A stretch of DNA of 64,000 nucleotides from Verrucomicrobium sp. BvORR034 (GCF_000739635.1 NZ_BATQ01000082.1:20197-84196), one strand, 5' to 3'. Shown: positions 9,206-17,813, numbered from the stretch's first letter. Made by a program: numbers and translations. Notes: generated by a model from the letters alone, not told the origin.

Positions 9206-9874
9206 TCAGGAAATCCGACGACGTCTTAAGGCTAAGATTAGAAAACCACCACAGAGTAACAATGCTGATGACGGTTCGGGAACTGCATCAATGGAGAGAA
9301 ACATGACCGGTTGCTGCGTAGTCGTGGTAGGAGAGCCATAATACACTTGCCCCGTAACATCAGTGTCAATGAAAACCGTGTCCAGCAGGGCATGCGCGCC
9401 CGGGTCCGAGTGCCACCACGATTTTACGCTTTCGAGGCCGTCTGTGGTGAGCGCGCCCGTCCAGAGATCCATATCCCTGCTATGGATCAAGGCCCAGGCG
9501 GCACGCTGAAAATCCCGTGCGACACCTTCTCCAGTCAGATCCGCCTGGATGGCGTCAATATTGTTGCCATAAATATTGATGAGAGAGGTTGCGATTGAAT
9601 TCCTCGAATCCTCACCGAAGCTGTCCCACATGGATCCGCCCAAGTCGTGAATCTCAGTCGAGATCAAGTATGATTGAGTGCCGCTTGGAGCCGTGGCACC
9701 ATTGTCCATGCAGAGCCAAAAATAATCGTCTCCAAAGAGCAAGGTGGGTGCCGTGTCTCTATTGGCACCGTAAAGAGGACCAAAGGTCACATCCAGCGTT
9801 TGGGCGTTGGAAGATAGACGGGAAAATCCCACTAATACAGCGACCGTTGCAAGCAGCAAATTAGACATTCTCAT
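9206..9874 (-). CDS. PEP-CTERM sorting domain protein
   Basis: 222 aa from the ATG at 9872-9874; the open frame continues upstream but the signal peptide (MRMSNLLLATVAVLVGFSRL) begins here. The C-terminus is a standard PEP-CTERM tail: VPEPSSALLL, a hydrophobic helix, then RRRR. The body (DVTFGPLYGAN, WLCMDNGATAP) resembles small secreted verrucomicrobial PEP-CTERM proteins with no assigned activity. Expected to be exported and processed by exosortase. It stands alone, convergent with the Verru_Chthon operon. Confidence 0.8.
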   Translation of the reverse strand: MRMSNLLLATVAVLVGFSRLSSNAQTLDVTFGPLYGANRDTAPTLLFGDDYFWLCMDNGATAPSGTQSYLISTEIHDLGGSMWDSFGEDSRNSIATSLINIYGNNIDAIQADLTGEGVARDFQRAAWALIHSRDMDLWTGALTTDGLESVKSWWHSDPGAHALLDTVFIDTDVTGQVYYGSPTTTTQQPVMFLSIDAVPEPSSALLLCGGFLILALRRRRIS

Positions 9875-10036
9875 AAAAATATCTGCATTTGTGCAATGAA
9901 CTGATTGTATTGAAGCAATCAATGAAATCAAGAGTAATTTTGCCTTTTCAAGGCGAGCGATCCATTGGCCACAGTGATCGAAGACGATCAAGCCTTCTGG
10001 TCAAGTAACGGGCTACCTTTAATCCTTTCAACAAGC

Positions 10037-10133
10037 TGCACTGTTTGCCCGCTTCATGGATGAGTAGCTTTCATAGTCCCGCCTCCTGCATCTGTCGGAG
10101 GTTGTCCATTACGCTACGGCGTCGGATGGCTTC
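10037..10133 (-). pseudogene. Decayed fragment of the coiled-coil protein gene found intact at 25016-26362
   Basis: About 97 bp closely match two parts of the 5' region of the intact coiled-coil gene. 10037-10113 matches about 26150-26226 (CTGTTTGCCCGCTTC and GCCTCCTGCATCTG shared). 10114-10133 continues with a perfect stretch matching 26325-26345 (ACGGCGTCGGATGGCTTCGA). Roughly 100 bp between the two parts are missing. The fragment therefore encodes an internally deleted N-terminus (IEAIRRR joined to VMDNLRQMQEAGL) without the start codon. It is a relic of a second copy of that gene. Confidence 0.75.
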
Positions 10134-10154
10134 GATGTCCGGCGGGCGCTGCGT

Positions 10155-10384
10155 TGAGAGAATAGAAGAGCCGTCCCGGCTCTTTGGGGTGCTGTGTGAT
10201 GTGGGGAACAAGAACCGGGGCGGTTCTTTTACCTTGCCCGAGCCGCACGGCCATGAGGCCGAATTTACGGAAGGTTTCGGCGATGTGTTCGTGGGTCATG
10301 CCCAAGGTCTTCCCATTCTCCTCGGCGATCAGCAGGCCGTGGCTGAGAGCAAGCTGGCGGGCAAACCATTTGATGCCCCGCAGT
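10155..10384 (-). pseudogene. Degenerate ORF of unknown origin beside the coiled-coil relic
   Basis: On the minus strand an open stretch of protein-like composition (FARQLALSHGLLIAEENGKT, HIAETFRKFGLMAVRLGQGK) runs to a stop inside the neighbouring relic. In-frame upstream codons include a TGA (about 10385-10387), and the first ATG is only at 10305. I do not recognise the family. Together with the adjacent fragment it looks like the scar of a lost gene block. Confidence 0.35.
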
Positions 10385-10447
10385 GCTCAGGTGGCGATGG
10401 CTTCTTCTTCGACGGTGAAATCCGATTCCGCACCCACACGCTGAGAC

Positions 10448-11194
10448 TCATCGTGCACTGTCGATGATCATCCCGCCATCCGGGACCAGGCTATAGCCCG
10501 TCACAAACTGCGCATCCTTGCTCGCCAGAAACAGAACAACAGGAGCAATGTCCTCTTCAGGCGAGCCGAAGCGTGAGAGCGCATTGGGAGGCGGCGGCGC
10601 ATTTGATTCTGCTGCACCCCATGTGTCCGCCACGGGCAGCATGTTGTTTACCGTAATATTGTCGGGACCCCATTCGCGGGCCGCTGCCCTGGTGAGCGCC
10701 CGAACAGCTTCCTTGGCCATCGCGTAGGGAGTGTAAGGCAACAGGGCTACGACTCCGGCAGCCGATGCAAAATTGATGACACGCCCCTGCCCACTAGCCT
10801 TCAAATGCGGGTAGCAGGCTTGCATTAAACGCAAGTAGGCTATCGGTCCCATTTCGAAATTACGTTGCAATTTCTCGACTGACATATCGATGACCGAGGA
10901 GAAGACGGCAGACGGATCGAAGGCGTTATTCACCAGGATGTCAACTCCGCCGAAGGCAGCAACGACCTTGTCCACAGCTTTCTTGATCTGATCGGCATCG
11001 CTGATATCGCACGCCACGCCAAGCGCGGTGCCTCCCGCAGCCTCGATTTCAGAGACCACCGCATTCACATTGGCAGGAGTAAGTGATACTACTGCCACCT
11101 TTGCGCCTTCAGCCGCAAACAGTTTGGCTGTCGCACGGCCGATGCCGCGACCTGCACCTGTAACAATTGCAATTTTACCTTCTAGTCGGTTCAT
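10448..11194 (-). CDS. SDR family NAD(P)-dependent oxidoreductase, HxlR-linked
   Basis: 248 aa from the ATG at 11192-11194, which has an AAGGAAACT ribosome-binding site; the frame extends upstream without a better start. It has the Rossmann cofactor motif (VTGAGRGIGRATA), the NNAF segment after the fourth strand (DILVNNAFD), and the catalytic YxxxK (YAMAKEA) with an upstream Ser. It ends with the SDR C-terminal signature SLVPDGGMI. Substrate unknown. It is divergent from an HxlR regulator gene, with a palindrome between them, so it is probably that regulator's target. Confidence 0.88.
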   Translation of the reverse strand: MNRLEGKIAIVTGAGRGIGRATAKLFAAEGAKVAVVSLTPANVNAVVSEIEAAGGTALGVACDISDADQIKKAVDKVVAAFGGVDILVNNAFDPSAVFSSVIDMSVEKLQRNFEMGPIAYLRLMQACYPHLKASGQGRVINFASAAGVVALLPYTPYAMAKEAVRALTRAAAREWGPDNITVNNMLPVADTWGAAESNAPPPPNALSRFGSPEEDIAPVVLFLASKDAQFVTGYSLVPDGGMIIDSAR

Positions 11195-11282
11195 AGTAGT
11201 TTCCTTTTTGTTGTGGATTGTTTTTTGGCCATTCGTGTCTTTTGTTGGCCATGATTGAGGCAACGATCGGATTTTAATCCTT

Positions 11283-11301
11283 TACTTTCTTTTGTAAAGT
11301 A
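11283..11301. promoter_or_regulatory. Candidate HxlR operator
   Basis: A perfect inverted repeat, TACTTT and AAAGTA separated by 7 bp, lies in the 144-bp gap between the divergent SDR and HxlR genes. HxlR proteins bind as dimers to such palindromes and often regulate their divergent neighbour. The assignment is by position only. Confidence 0.5.
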
Positions 11302-11338
11302 GGCACAATAAAGGAAGCGAGTTTGCAAAAGGAAAGTA

Positions 11339-11680
11339 ATGGCCAAGTCTGAACCTCAAACATCACAAGATCACCTCCCCAAACTTCTCGATCTCCTCTC
11401 GGGGGTTTGGACGATGAATATCCTCTATGTGCTGCACAGTAATGGACCGACTAGATTTGGAGAGCTGAAGCGACATCTGGGATCAGTATCCACAAAAACA
11501 CTCACGGAACGTCTCAGGACGTTGGAGGGTGAGGGGCTTGTTTCCAGACACTATGAGCCCACTGTTCCTCCTCAAGTTACCTATTCTCTTACCCCAAAGA
11601 CCGGGGAGCTTGAGGTAGCTATTGGAGAATTGCAACGAGTCGCAGATCGATGGTACGGGGGCAGCGGTTCGAAAAGCTGA
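11339..11680 (+). CDS. HxlR family transcriptional regulator
   Basis: 113 aa, typical HxlR length. It shows the winged-helix core: LLDLLSGVWTMNILYVLHSNGPTRFGELKRHL, then STKTLTERLRTLEGEGLVSR, the recognition helix and wing, and the YSLTPKTGELE ending. HxlR proteins are small dimeric sensors, often of electrophiles, that control detoxifying oxidoreductases. The divergent SDR gene is the obvious target. An AGGAAAGT ribosome-binding site precedes the ATG. Confidence 0.9.
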   Translation: MAKSEPQTSQDHLPKLLDLLSGVWTMNILYVLHSNGPTRFGELKRHLGSVSTKTLTERLRTLEGEGLVSRHYEPTVPPQVTYSLTPKTGELEVAIGELQRVADRWYGGSGSKS

Positions 11681-11768
11681 TGCCTGGAGTGCAGACGTCC
11701 CTCATTGTGGCTTCTGGACAAGTTCATCTACAACTTGCTGTTGTCTCTGGTCCACACCCTTCAATATC

Positions 11769-12746
11769 TCACCGCCGTCCGGTCGAAGTCCGCTTTCCAC
11801 TTGATTCCACTTTAGGAAGAGCGGCGTTATGGGAGCGGTATTTGCCTGGCGAAACTCCCATGACACGGCGGAAAGCTTTGCCGAACGAACTTTCCGACTC
11901 GTACCCCGTCGCTAGTGCTACGTCGGCCAGCTTCATCGGTGGGGTTGCTCTCATCATGCTGCCTGCTCTCACCATCCGCCATTGTGTCAGATGGTCCAGC
12001 GGTGTTTCCCCGACCAGCCTGCGGAACCGTTCGGCGAAGGCAGAGCGGGACATGGAGACACTGCGGGCCAGGTCTTCCACGGTCCACTGCCGCTCGGGTT
12101 CTGCGTGCAACAGTTGGATGGCTTCGCCGATCTGCGGGTCATTCAAAGCATGCAGCCAGCTGGGATGATCCGCAGCGGATGAGGAGCCAATGCGGGACCT
12201 CATCGCCTGAACAAAGAGCACTTCCGCAAGGCGATCCACGATGGCGGTTCCTCCTGGCAGGTTTTGAGAGACTTCTGAAGCAATGAATTGCAGGGTGGAT
12301 TGGAACCAGGGTGTCGCATGACTTCCCGAGCCTTGAAGGTGGACCATCGGGGGGAGGTGTTTGATCAGTAAATTCCTTTCGGGCGAGGCCAACGAAAAAC
12401 AACCTGCAACAATAGAAGTCGATGGACCCCGGCCCCCATCGAAAGTGATCAATCGTGTACGGTGGAACTCTTCCTGTGAGGCGACCTCAAGCATCGAGCG
12501 AACCGATACCTCCGGGCTGCTGCGAATGGTGTAATACTTGGGTGTGGGGAGGAAGACAAAATCCCCTCCAACAAGAGACACCTGCGGTGAGTCATCGACA
12601 CTAAGAAAGCAAGAACCGCGCGTGACGATGATGCAAACCCCATCGTCGGCGGGAAACCGGAATCCAAAGGGTGCGGAGAACTCAAGGCGACCGTACAACG
12701 AGCCCTTCGTCCGCATGAGGGACATCATATGAGCGAGAACATCCAT
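11769..12746 (-). CDS. AraC family transcriptional regulator with cupin N-terminus
   Basis: 325 aa from the ATG at 12744-12746; an in-frame TTG three codons earlier is less likely. The N-terminal half is a cupin-type AraC-binding domain (DVLAHMMSLMRTKGSLYGRLEFSAP). The C-terminal ~100 residues hold two helix-turn-helix motifs (WTVEDLARSVSMSRSAFAERF and LADVALATGYESESSFGKAF). Proteins of this subfamily usually control a neighbouring oxidoreductase gene. Here the divergent SDR-VOC-DUF1330 genes start 132 bp away, with direct repeats in the gap. Confidence 0.9.
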   Translation of the reverse strand: MDVLAHMMSLMRTKGSLYGRLEFSAPFGFRFPADDGVCIIVTRGSCFLSVDDSPQVSLVGGDFVFLPTPKYYTIRSSPEVSVRSMLEVASQEEFHRTRLITFDGGRGPSTSIVAGCFSLASPERNLLIKHLPPMVHLQGSGSHATPWFQSTLQFIASEVSQNLPGGTAIVDRLAEVLFVQAMRSRIGSSSAADHPSWLHALNDPQIGEAIQLLHAEPERQWTVEDLARSVSMSRSAFAERFRRLVGETPLDHLTQWRMVRAGSMMRATPPMKLADVALATGYESESSFGKAFRRVMGVSPGKYRSHNAALPKVESSGKRTSTGRR

Positions 12747-12770
12747 AGTAGGCAAAGCATGGATCAGATC

Positions 12771-12836
12771 ATTGAAAAGTCCATTGAATCTGGACGATTG
12801 GACCAGACATCAGGACTTTCAGCCATTGAAAGTCCA
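12771..12836. promoter_or_regulatory. Direct repeats in the AraC/SDR intergenic region
   Basis: ATTGAAAAGTCCA (12771-12783) and ATTGAAAGTCCA (12825-12836) repeat in the same orientation, 54 bp apart (about five helical turns), with a related CCATTGAATCTGGA overlapping the first. Paired direct repeats on one face of the helix are typical AraC-family sites. They lie between the regulator and its divergent SDR gene. Confidence 0.45.
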
Positions 12837-12877
12837 GAAAAATCGTCTACTGTCACCAAAGAAAGGACGGTCACTTT

Positions 12878-13714
12878 ATGAACCAATCAACAGACATATC
12901 CACCACCGGCGTCACCGCTTCCCCCACCGGCATCAGCTTCGATCTTCACCTCAAAGGGCGTCGAGCCTTGGTCACTGGGGGAACTAAAGGGGTCGGTGCC
13001 GCTGTTGTGCAAGTACTGCATGAGGCCGGCGTTAGCATCGTGACCACGGCACGCGAACTGCCGAAGAATCCGACGGCTGGCGTGCACTACATCGCCGCTG
13101 ACGTGGCGACAGCCAAGGGGTGCGTCACCGTTTCTGAGGAGGTGCTTCGCCACCTCGGCGGGATTGACATTCTCATCAACGTCGTTGGCGGCTCAAGCGC
13201 CCCGGGTGGCGGTTTTGCCAGTCTTGATGATGATGTCTGGCAACGTGAGCTTGATCTGAACTTGATGAGCGCAGTTCGCCTCGACAGGGCGCTGCTGCCG
13301 CCGATGATCGAACAGGGGGCCGGGGTCATCATCCACGTGACCTCGATCCAGCGCGAGCTTCCGCTGCCGGAATCGACGACGGCTTATGCGGCGGCCAAGT
13401 CTGCGCTCTCGACTTACAGTAAAAGCCTTTCAAAGGAAGTCACTCCCAAGGGCATTCGCGTTGTTCGTGTTTCGCCAGGGTGGGTGGAAACAGAGGCCGC
13501 CGTCGCATTGGCGGAACGCCTCGCGGTCAGTGCGGGCACCGACTACGAGGGGGGAAAGCAGATGGTGATGGACGCACTCGGCGGCATTCCTCTAGGGCGG
13601 CCGGCCAAGCCGAAAGAGGTCGCCGACCTTATTGCGTTTCTCGTATCGCCGCGCGCTTCAGCCATCACTGGGACAGAGTTCGTCATCGACGGCGGCACGG
13701 TGCCGACAGTTTAG
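12878..13714 (+). CDS. SDR family oxidoreductase, AraC-linked
   Basis: 278 aa. It has the cofactor motif [12 protein letters not shown], the segment [11 protein letters not shown] (a variant of NNAG), catalytic Ser in VTSIQRE, and catalytic YxxxK in [11 protein letters not shown]. The C-terminal [11 protein letters not shown] is standard for classical SDRs. AAAGGACGG precedes the ATG at ribosome-binding distance. It is divergent from the AraC regulator and followed within 70 bp by a VOC protein and then a DUF1330 protein, probably one operon. Substrate not predictable. Confidence 0.88.
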   Translation: MNQSTDISTTGVTASPTGISFDLHLKGRRALVTGGTKGVGAAVVQVLHEAGVSIVTTARELPKNPTAGVHYIAADVATAKGCVTVSEEVLRHLGGIDILINVVGGSSAPGGGFASLDDDVWQRELDLNLMSAVRLDRALLPPMIEQGAGVIIHVTSIQRELPLPESTTAYAAAKSALSTYSKSLSKEVTPKGIRVVRVSPGWVETEAAVALAERLAVSAGTDYEGGKQMVMDALGGIPLGRPAKPKEVADLIAFLVSPRASAITGTEFVIDGGTVPTV

Positions 13715-13784
13715 TGCAAAAGTGTGCCGACAATGTGCAGCAAAAAAGCCAGAACCAAAGCCGAACCATTCACCAGGGAATCTC

Positions 13785-14171
13785 ATGATCGACCACATCA
13801 TCATCACCGTCAGCGATCTCAATAAGAGCAAGGAATTCTACCAAAAGGCTCTTGCTCCTTTGGGTTACTCCGCCACGCCAGAATACACCTCAGGAAGCGC
13901 GAAAGCGAAAGGAGTGGGATTTGGAGTGGAAGGCCAGGGGCATGATTTCTTCATCCAGGAAAACCAGGAATTGATTGCGCCTTGCCATATCGCATTTCGC
14001 GTTCCCACCAGGGAGCAAGTGGAAAGCTTCTACAAGGCGGCTATTGCGGCGGGTGGGAAGGATAACGGCGAGCCGGAGCTAACTCCAGACCATGGCCCCG
14101 ACTATTACTCCGCCTACGTTTTTGATCCGGACGGCTACAACATCGAAGTCGTCTGCTGGCAGCCAGTTTAA
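13785..14171 (+). CDS. VOC family (glyoxalase-like) protein
   Basis: 128 aa from the ATG at 13785, preceded by CAGGGA. It begins with IDHIIITVSDLNKSKEFYQKAL and ends with DPDGYNIEVVCWQP, the two halves of the vicinal-oxygen-chelate fold with His near the N-terminus and Glu near the C-terminus as metal ligands. Such small VOC proteins may be lyases, isomerases or dioxygenases; the reaction cannot be told from sequence. Its position between an SDR and a DUF1330 gene suggests a small detoxification operon. Confidence 0.85.
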   Translation: MIDHIIITVSDLNKSKEFYQKALAPLGYSATPEYTSGSAKAKGVGFGVEGQGHDFFIQENQELIAPCHIAFRVPTREQVESFYKAAIAAGGKDNGEPELTPDHGPDYYSAYVFDPDGYNIEVVCWQPV

Positions 14172-14220
14172 CTGAATGAATCCACCCCCGGAAACTCTTC
14201 AATCCTCTACCCACAATCGA

Positions 14221-14658
14221 ATGAAACATGCATTTCTTGTTATAGCCAGTGTTCTCGCCGCCATGACTTTGACTGCCGGCGATTCCGCCGAGAAGGAAGC
14301 GCGCACCGGAGCCGTTAAAGCTACTGCTCCGATCCCGGAACAAAAGGTCCAAGTCGCGAAACCGGCCTACGTTGTCTTCACTCGTGAAAAGACTCTCGAC
14401 CAGGCCGAGCTGGAGACTTATTGGAAGAAGGTGGCCGCCTCGCTTGAGGGGCACCCCATGAAGGTGCTCTCAGGTTATGGGCCGTATGAAGTGCTGGAAG
14501 GCGACAAGACAGAAGGCGTCGTGATTGCGGAGTTCCCCAGTATGGAAGCCGCCAAGGCTTGGTATTACAGCCCCGCCTACCAGGCAGCCCGGGAACACCG
14601 GCTCAAGGGCGCAGTCTATCGCGGGATACTCGTCGAGGCAACGACACCTCGGGATTGA
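14221..14658 (+). CDS. DUF1330 protein with signal peptide
   Basis: 145 aa from the ATG at 14221. The N-terminal MKHAFLVIASVLAAMTLTAG is a signal peptide, which is unusual since most DUF1330 proteins are cytoplasmic ~95-aa proteins. The DUF1330 domain follows: PAYVVFTREKTLD, then VLEGDKTEGVVIAEFPSMEA and WYYSPAYQAAREHR, a ferredoxin-like dimeric alpha-beta barrel. Function unknown. It is last in the AraC-linked gene set and ends in a strong hairpin. Confidence 0.82.
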   Translation: MKHAFLVIASVLAAMTLTAGDSAEKEARTGAVKATAPIPEQKVQVAKPAYVVFTREKTLDQAELETYWKKVAASLEGHPMKVLSGYGPYEVLEGDKTEGVVIAEFPSMEAAKAWYYSPAYQAAREHRLKGAVYRGILVEATTPRD

Positions 14659-14705
14659 GTCCAGTCGAATGGGCGTCACTCATTCTCTGACTTTGAAACG
14701 ACAAA

Positions 14706-14738
14706 AAACAGGCGGCACCCTTGAGGTTCCGCCTGTTT
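14706..14738. terminator. Bidirectional terminator-like hairpin
   Basis: Perfect 10-bp arms, AAACAGGCGG and CCGCCTGTTT, with a 13-nt loop sit between the convergent DUF1330 and alpha/beta-hydrolase genes. A-rich and T-rich flanks give both strands a terminator-like shape. Confidence 0.75.
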
Positions 14739-14751
14739 CTGCGACGTGAGG

Positions 14752-15546
14752 TCACTTCACCGCTTTGAGGGAGTTTTGCGCCGCTTTTTCAATCACTGCC
14801 GCCACTTCTTTCGGCTTGGTGACGAAAGGTACATGGCTGGCTTCCACTTCCACGATCTCTGCACCGATGCGTGTGGCCTGCTTGCGCAGCAGCTTGGGGG
14901 CGATGGCCTTGTCCTGAGTTGCAACGATGAACCAACTCGGCTTGGTGCGCCACGCAGCTTGCGTGAGTTTCGTTCCAAAGATCGCCATGTTGATGGGCAC
15001 TTGCGAGTCGCGCAGGAAGGCGGCATCCGCATCCGAGGTGTCATTGGCGAAACCTAACTTGAACTTCTCCAGGTTCACGAAGCCAAAACCATCCGGCCCA
15101 GGCTCAATGACGAATTCCGGTGGAGCAGGGATTTCTACAAACTGATCGCCGGTGGACTCCCCAACATCCGGCGCGAGCGCGGACACATAGACCAGTCCAA
15201 CCACCTTCTCATCGACACCGGCTTCGGTGATCACCGTTCCACCGTAGGAATGACCGACAACGATGGTGGGGCCATCCTGGCGTGCAAGAATGCGTCGCAG
15301 GGCGGCGACGTCGTCCGCCAGGGAAGTGAGGGGATTTTGCACAATGGACACGCGATAGCCCTTGCGGGTGAGTTCGTCATACACACCTCTCCAGCCAGAG
15401 CCATCGGCAAAGGCACCATGCACCAGCACCACGTTTTTGACCTGTGGCACCTTGGCCACGGGTTCTGCGGACGATATTGCCGCGAACGCGTGCATCATGG
15501 TGAAAGCGCCAACGGCTGATCGGAGGATTCTGCTCGTCATTTTCAT
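14752..15546 (-). CDS. Secreted alpha/beta hydrolase
   Basis: 264 aa with a signal peptide (SAVGAFTMMHAFAAISSAEP). It has the alpha/beta-hydrolase core: oxyanion-hole region NVVLVHGAFADGSGW, nucleophile elbow GHSYGG, and a C-terminal His in EVEASHVPFVTKPKEV. It is the EstC/salicylate-esterase-like type common in soil bacteria. It is divergent from an OhrR-like MarR gene with a long palindrome between, suggesting control by that regulator. Confidence 0.87.
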   Translation of the reverse strand: MKMTSRILRSAVGAFTMMHAFAAISSAEPVAKVPQVKNVVLVHGAFADGSGWRGVYDELTRKGYRVSIVQNPLTSLADDVAALRRILARQDGPTIVVGHSYGGTVITEAGVDEKVVGLVYVSALAPDVGESTGDQFVEIPAPPEFVIEPGPDGFGFVNLEKFKLGFANDTSDADAAFLRDSQVPINMAIFGTKLTQAAWRTKPSWFIVATQDKAIAPKLLRKQATRIGAEIVEVEASHVPFVTKPKEVAAVIEKAAQNSLKAVK

Positions 15547-15662
15547 GTCTTCTTTGTGGTTTGTGGTCGATTTTGAGGCTGTGATCCGGGACGCATTGTT
15601 CGGTGGTTGTGGCGTGCAGGATTGAGCATCGTTTTACCTGGGAACAATCCAGTGATTAACTT

Positions 15663-15683
15663 GTGCACGATTAAATCGTGCAC
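15663..15683. promoter_or_regulatory. Candidate MarR/OhrR operator palindrome
   Basis: A perfect inverted repeat with 10-bp arms (GTGCACGATT and AATCGTGCAC) around one central base, followed immediately by a further CGAT that creates a second overlapping palindrome (ATCGTGCACGAT, 15675-15686). It lies between the divergent hydrolase and marR genes and has the length expected for a MarR dimer site. Confidence 0.65.
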
Positions 15684-15768
15684 GATATGTTGAGCATAAA
15701 TCTTGATTCGTCAACCCGTCCAGATCAAATTTCCGACGAGAATTTAGATATCCGTTCGCCGCTCACCC

Positions 15769-16263
15769 ATGAAATCACGTAACCCCTCGACGAAGAAGCC
15801 AGGAGCAAACGACACTGACCTCGCAACAAATCTCGGAGATTTTTTGTGCTTTGCCGTTTACGCCTCAAACCTGGCGTTCAATCGCGTTTACAAACCCCTC
15901 TTTGCCGAGCTTGGACTCACCTACTCACAATATGCTGCGCTAGTCGCCCTCAAGGAAGAAGACGGCCCGACGGTCAGCCAGTTGGGGAAGAAGCTCTTTC
16001 TTGAATCGAGCACCCTCACTCCTCTTCTGAAAAGAATGGAAGCATCTGGCTACGTCACCCGCCAGCGGAATCCCAGCGACGAACGCGAGGTGCGCATCAC
16101 ACTGACGGATGCGGGGCACGGTGTCTTCGAAAAAGCCTTCTGCGGGCGCAACCGGGTGATTGCGGCCACAGGGTTGACCCCTGACGAATTTACCCGGTTG
16201 CAGAGGGATCTGGTCAAACTGCGCAATAATCTGCTGAAAGCCTCGCAAGCTGGCGATGCCTGA
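15769..16263 (+). CDS. MarR family regulator, OhrR-like
   Basis: 164 aa. The N-terminal DFLCFAVYASNLAFNRVYKPLFAELGLTYSQYAALVAL matches the OhrR branch, including the reactive Cys (C27) that OhrR proteins use to sense organic hydroperoxides. The winged helix follows (TVSQLGKKLFLESSTLTPLLKRMEASGYVTR, wing NPSDEREVRITLT). No ohr gene is adjacent; the likely target is the divergent alpha/beta hydrolase, as in some other OhrR-like regulators. Peroxide sensing is inferred from the conserved Cys. Confidence 0.85.
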   Translation: MKSRNPSTKKPGANDTDLATNLGDFLCFAVYASNLAFNRVYKPLFAELGLTYSQYAALVALKEEDGPTVSQLGKKLFLESSTLTPLLKRMEASGYVTRQRNPSDEREVRITLTDAGHGVFEKAFCGRNRVIAATGLTPDEFTRLQRDLVKLRNNLLKASQAGDA

Positions 16264-16852
16264 GTTCTATTCGCAGACCATCTCATAAGCCGTCGATGGT
16301 GATCGACAGACAGGTGCAGCGGTGAACATTATACAATCGTCCGGCGCTGAAGCGCGACCTCGGTCTTCCCGGCGCGGGTGGGGGTCGGGATGCTGGCGGT
16401 GATCGGAGCTGGGGTGCTTCGGGGTTCCTATTTGTCTCCACCTTTTCCAGGGTGGCGGCTCGTGCCTCGCCATACCTTGGGCGCCTATGTCAGCCACCGT
16501 TGGCATCAAATGCAGCTACGGGCGACCAGAAATCCGAAACCACGCGGCATGTCATTCTCATCCTGACGCGAAAGCGCGATCCTCTCTCTCTCCGGCAATG
16601 GTGCAACCCAGGCTCGCGGGCCATGGGCCGACGTTGTTCGCGGGGCTGTCGAAGTATATCGTCTTGAAACTCGTAGGCCGGAAGGAGTTCCGCTCAGGGG
16701 CGGTCGTGATGCGGTATGAGCCGAGAAGGCAGCCATCGAGAATGGAATTTCTGGCGATGGAGGGGAAGTGGGCTGAGGCCCTGCTTCTTTCCAATCTCCT
16801 CGGTGATCTGTTTTTCGCTGCGTTCAGTGAGGTTGACGTGCCCACGTCTTGG
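16264..16852. other. Gene-free spacer
   Basis: 589 bp between the marR gene and the convergent protease gene. Open frames here overlap one another on both strands without starts or motifs. No hairpin with a T-run, tRNA or repeat shared with other parts of the window was seen. Confidence 0.5.
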
Positions 16853-17734
16853 TTACGGCCGAGAGCGATCGGCATGTAGGATCTCTTCCATTGCCGTCGG
16901 GTCGAACATGGAGAACGTTGTTCTCAGCCCGAAAAGTGGCTTTGCCTGACCGCCGGTAACGATGCCAACCAAGTGCCCTTTGCTGCTGACCACGGGCGCG
17001 CCGCTCATCCCTCCACGTCCCACGAGCGTGGACTCATAGATCCAGCGCAATGAGCCGTTGTCGAGAACGCGGACATTCGTGATCTTCCCGGCAGTGCGGA
17101 AATCACCGTTCCCGAACGAGGTTCTGATCAGATCGTTGAGGTCATATTTGCCACTCGCGTTCAGTCGTGTGAGGCGTATGCCGCTGTTCAGCCCACTTGC
17201 TCCGCTGAATACGGCTTCTCCCTCTGCGAGCGGAGACTGCTGTGCGCTGAACCGTGCCGAAGGCCGGTATCCGAATTTCACAATGGCAAGATCCGCCGAG
17301 CTATCGTGCCACACGACTCTGCCAGGGTATTCGACGACCCGGAGTGGGTTCGCTGAGGAGACTGAATTCGAGAGGCGAAAATCGCCCTTCTCCACCACAT
17401 GCCACGCCGTCAGGTAATATCCATCCTCGCTAATCGGTGCCGCCCTTCCCACGGGCAGTATCCCCCCTTTGACCGTTATCAAACCGACCTTGTTCTTGAA
17501 GAATCCGTCGATACTTTCACCGGCAATCGGCCGGTCTCCGTATTGGGATACACTCGCCGCCTGGAGAGCTCTCACCTGCGGATTGTCATCACGCCGGTTG
17601 CTGAACCCGCTAGCGCTACAGCCAACAAGAGCCGACAACGAAAACAACCATAGCGCGACTCGAAGCGAACTGCTCGCTTTCGGCGCTGCTGCTCTACGCC
17701 GTGAGAAGATGGGGTTCTTGTCGCGAGTGCTCAC
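16853..17734 (-). CDS. Trypsin-like serine protease lipoprotein
   Basis: 293 aa. A lipobox (LVGC, Cys39) after a hydrophobic stretch suggests lipid anchoring in the envelope. The chymotrypsin-fold triad is visible: His112 in TAWHVV, Asp148 in SSADLAIVKF and Ser244 in GGMSGAPVV. The Ser motif is GMSGAP rather than GNSGGP, still permissive. The domain resembles HtrA-type or stand-alone S1C proteases but lacks a PDZ domain. It stands alone, so its substrate is unknown. Confidence 0.82.
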   Translation of the reverse strand: MSTRDKNPIFSRRRAAAPKASSSLRVALWLFSLSALVGCSASGFSNRRDDNPQVRALQAASVSQYGDRPIAGESIDGFFKNKVGLITVKGGILPVGRAAPISEDGYYLTAWHVVEKGDFRLSNSVSSANPLRVVEYPGRVVWHDSSADLAIVKFGYRPSARFSAQQSPLAEGEAVFSGASGLNSGIRLTRLNASGKYDLNDLIRTSFGNGDFRTAGKITNVRVLDNGSLRWIYESTLVGRGGMSGAPVVSSKGHLVGIVTGGQAKPLFGLRTTFSMFDPTAMEEILHADRSRP

Positions 17735-17813
17735 TCACTCAACTATAAATGGGTGACTGTGAGAGCTCAACACTCTGTGTCCAGCAAGGGGCCGCAGGTG
17801 TGTCCACGGAATA

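Noticed and set aside
16378..16879. Overlapping small frames before the protease gene
   Set aside because: Unrelated sequences in several frames with no starts or conserved features.
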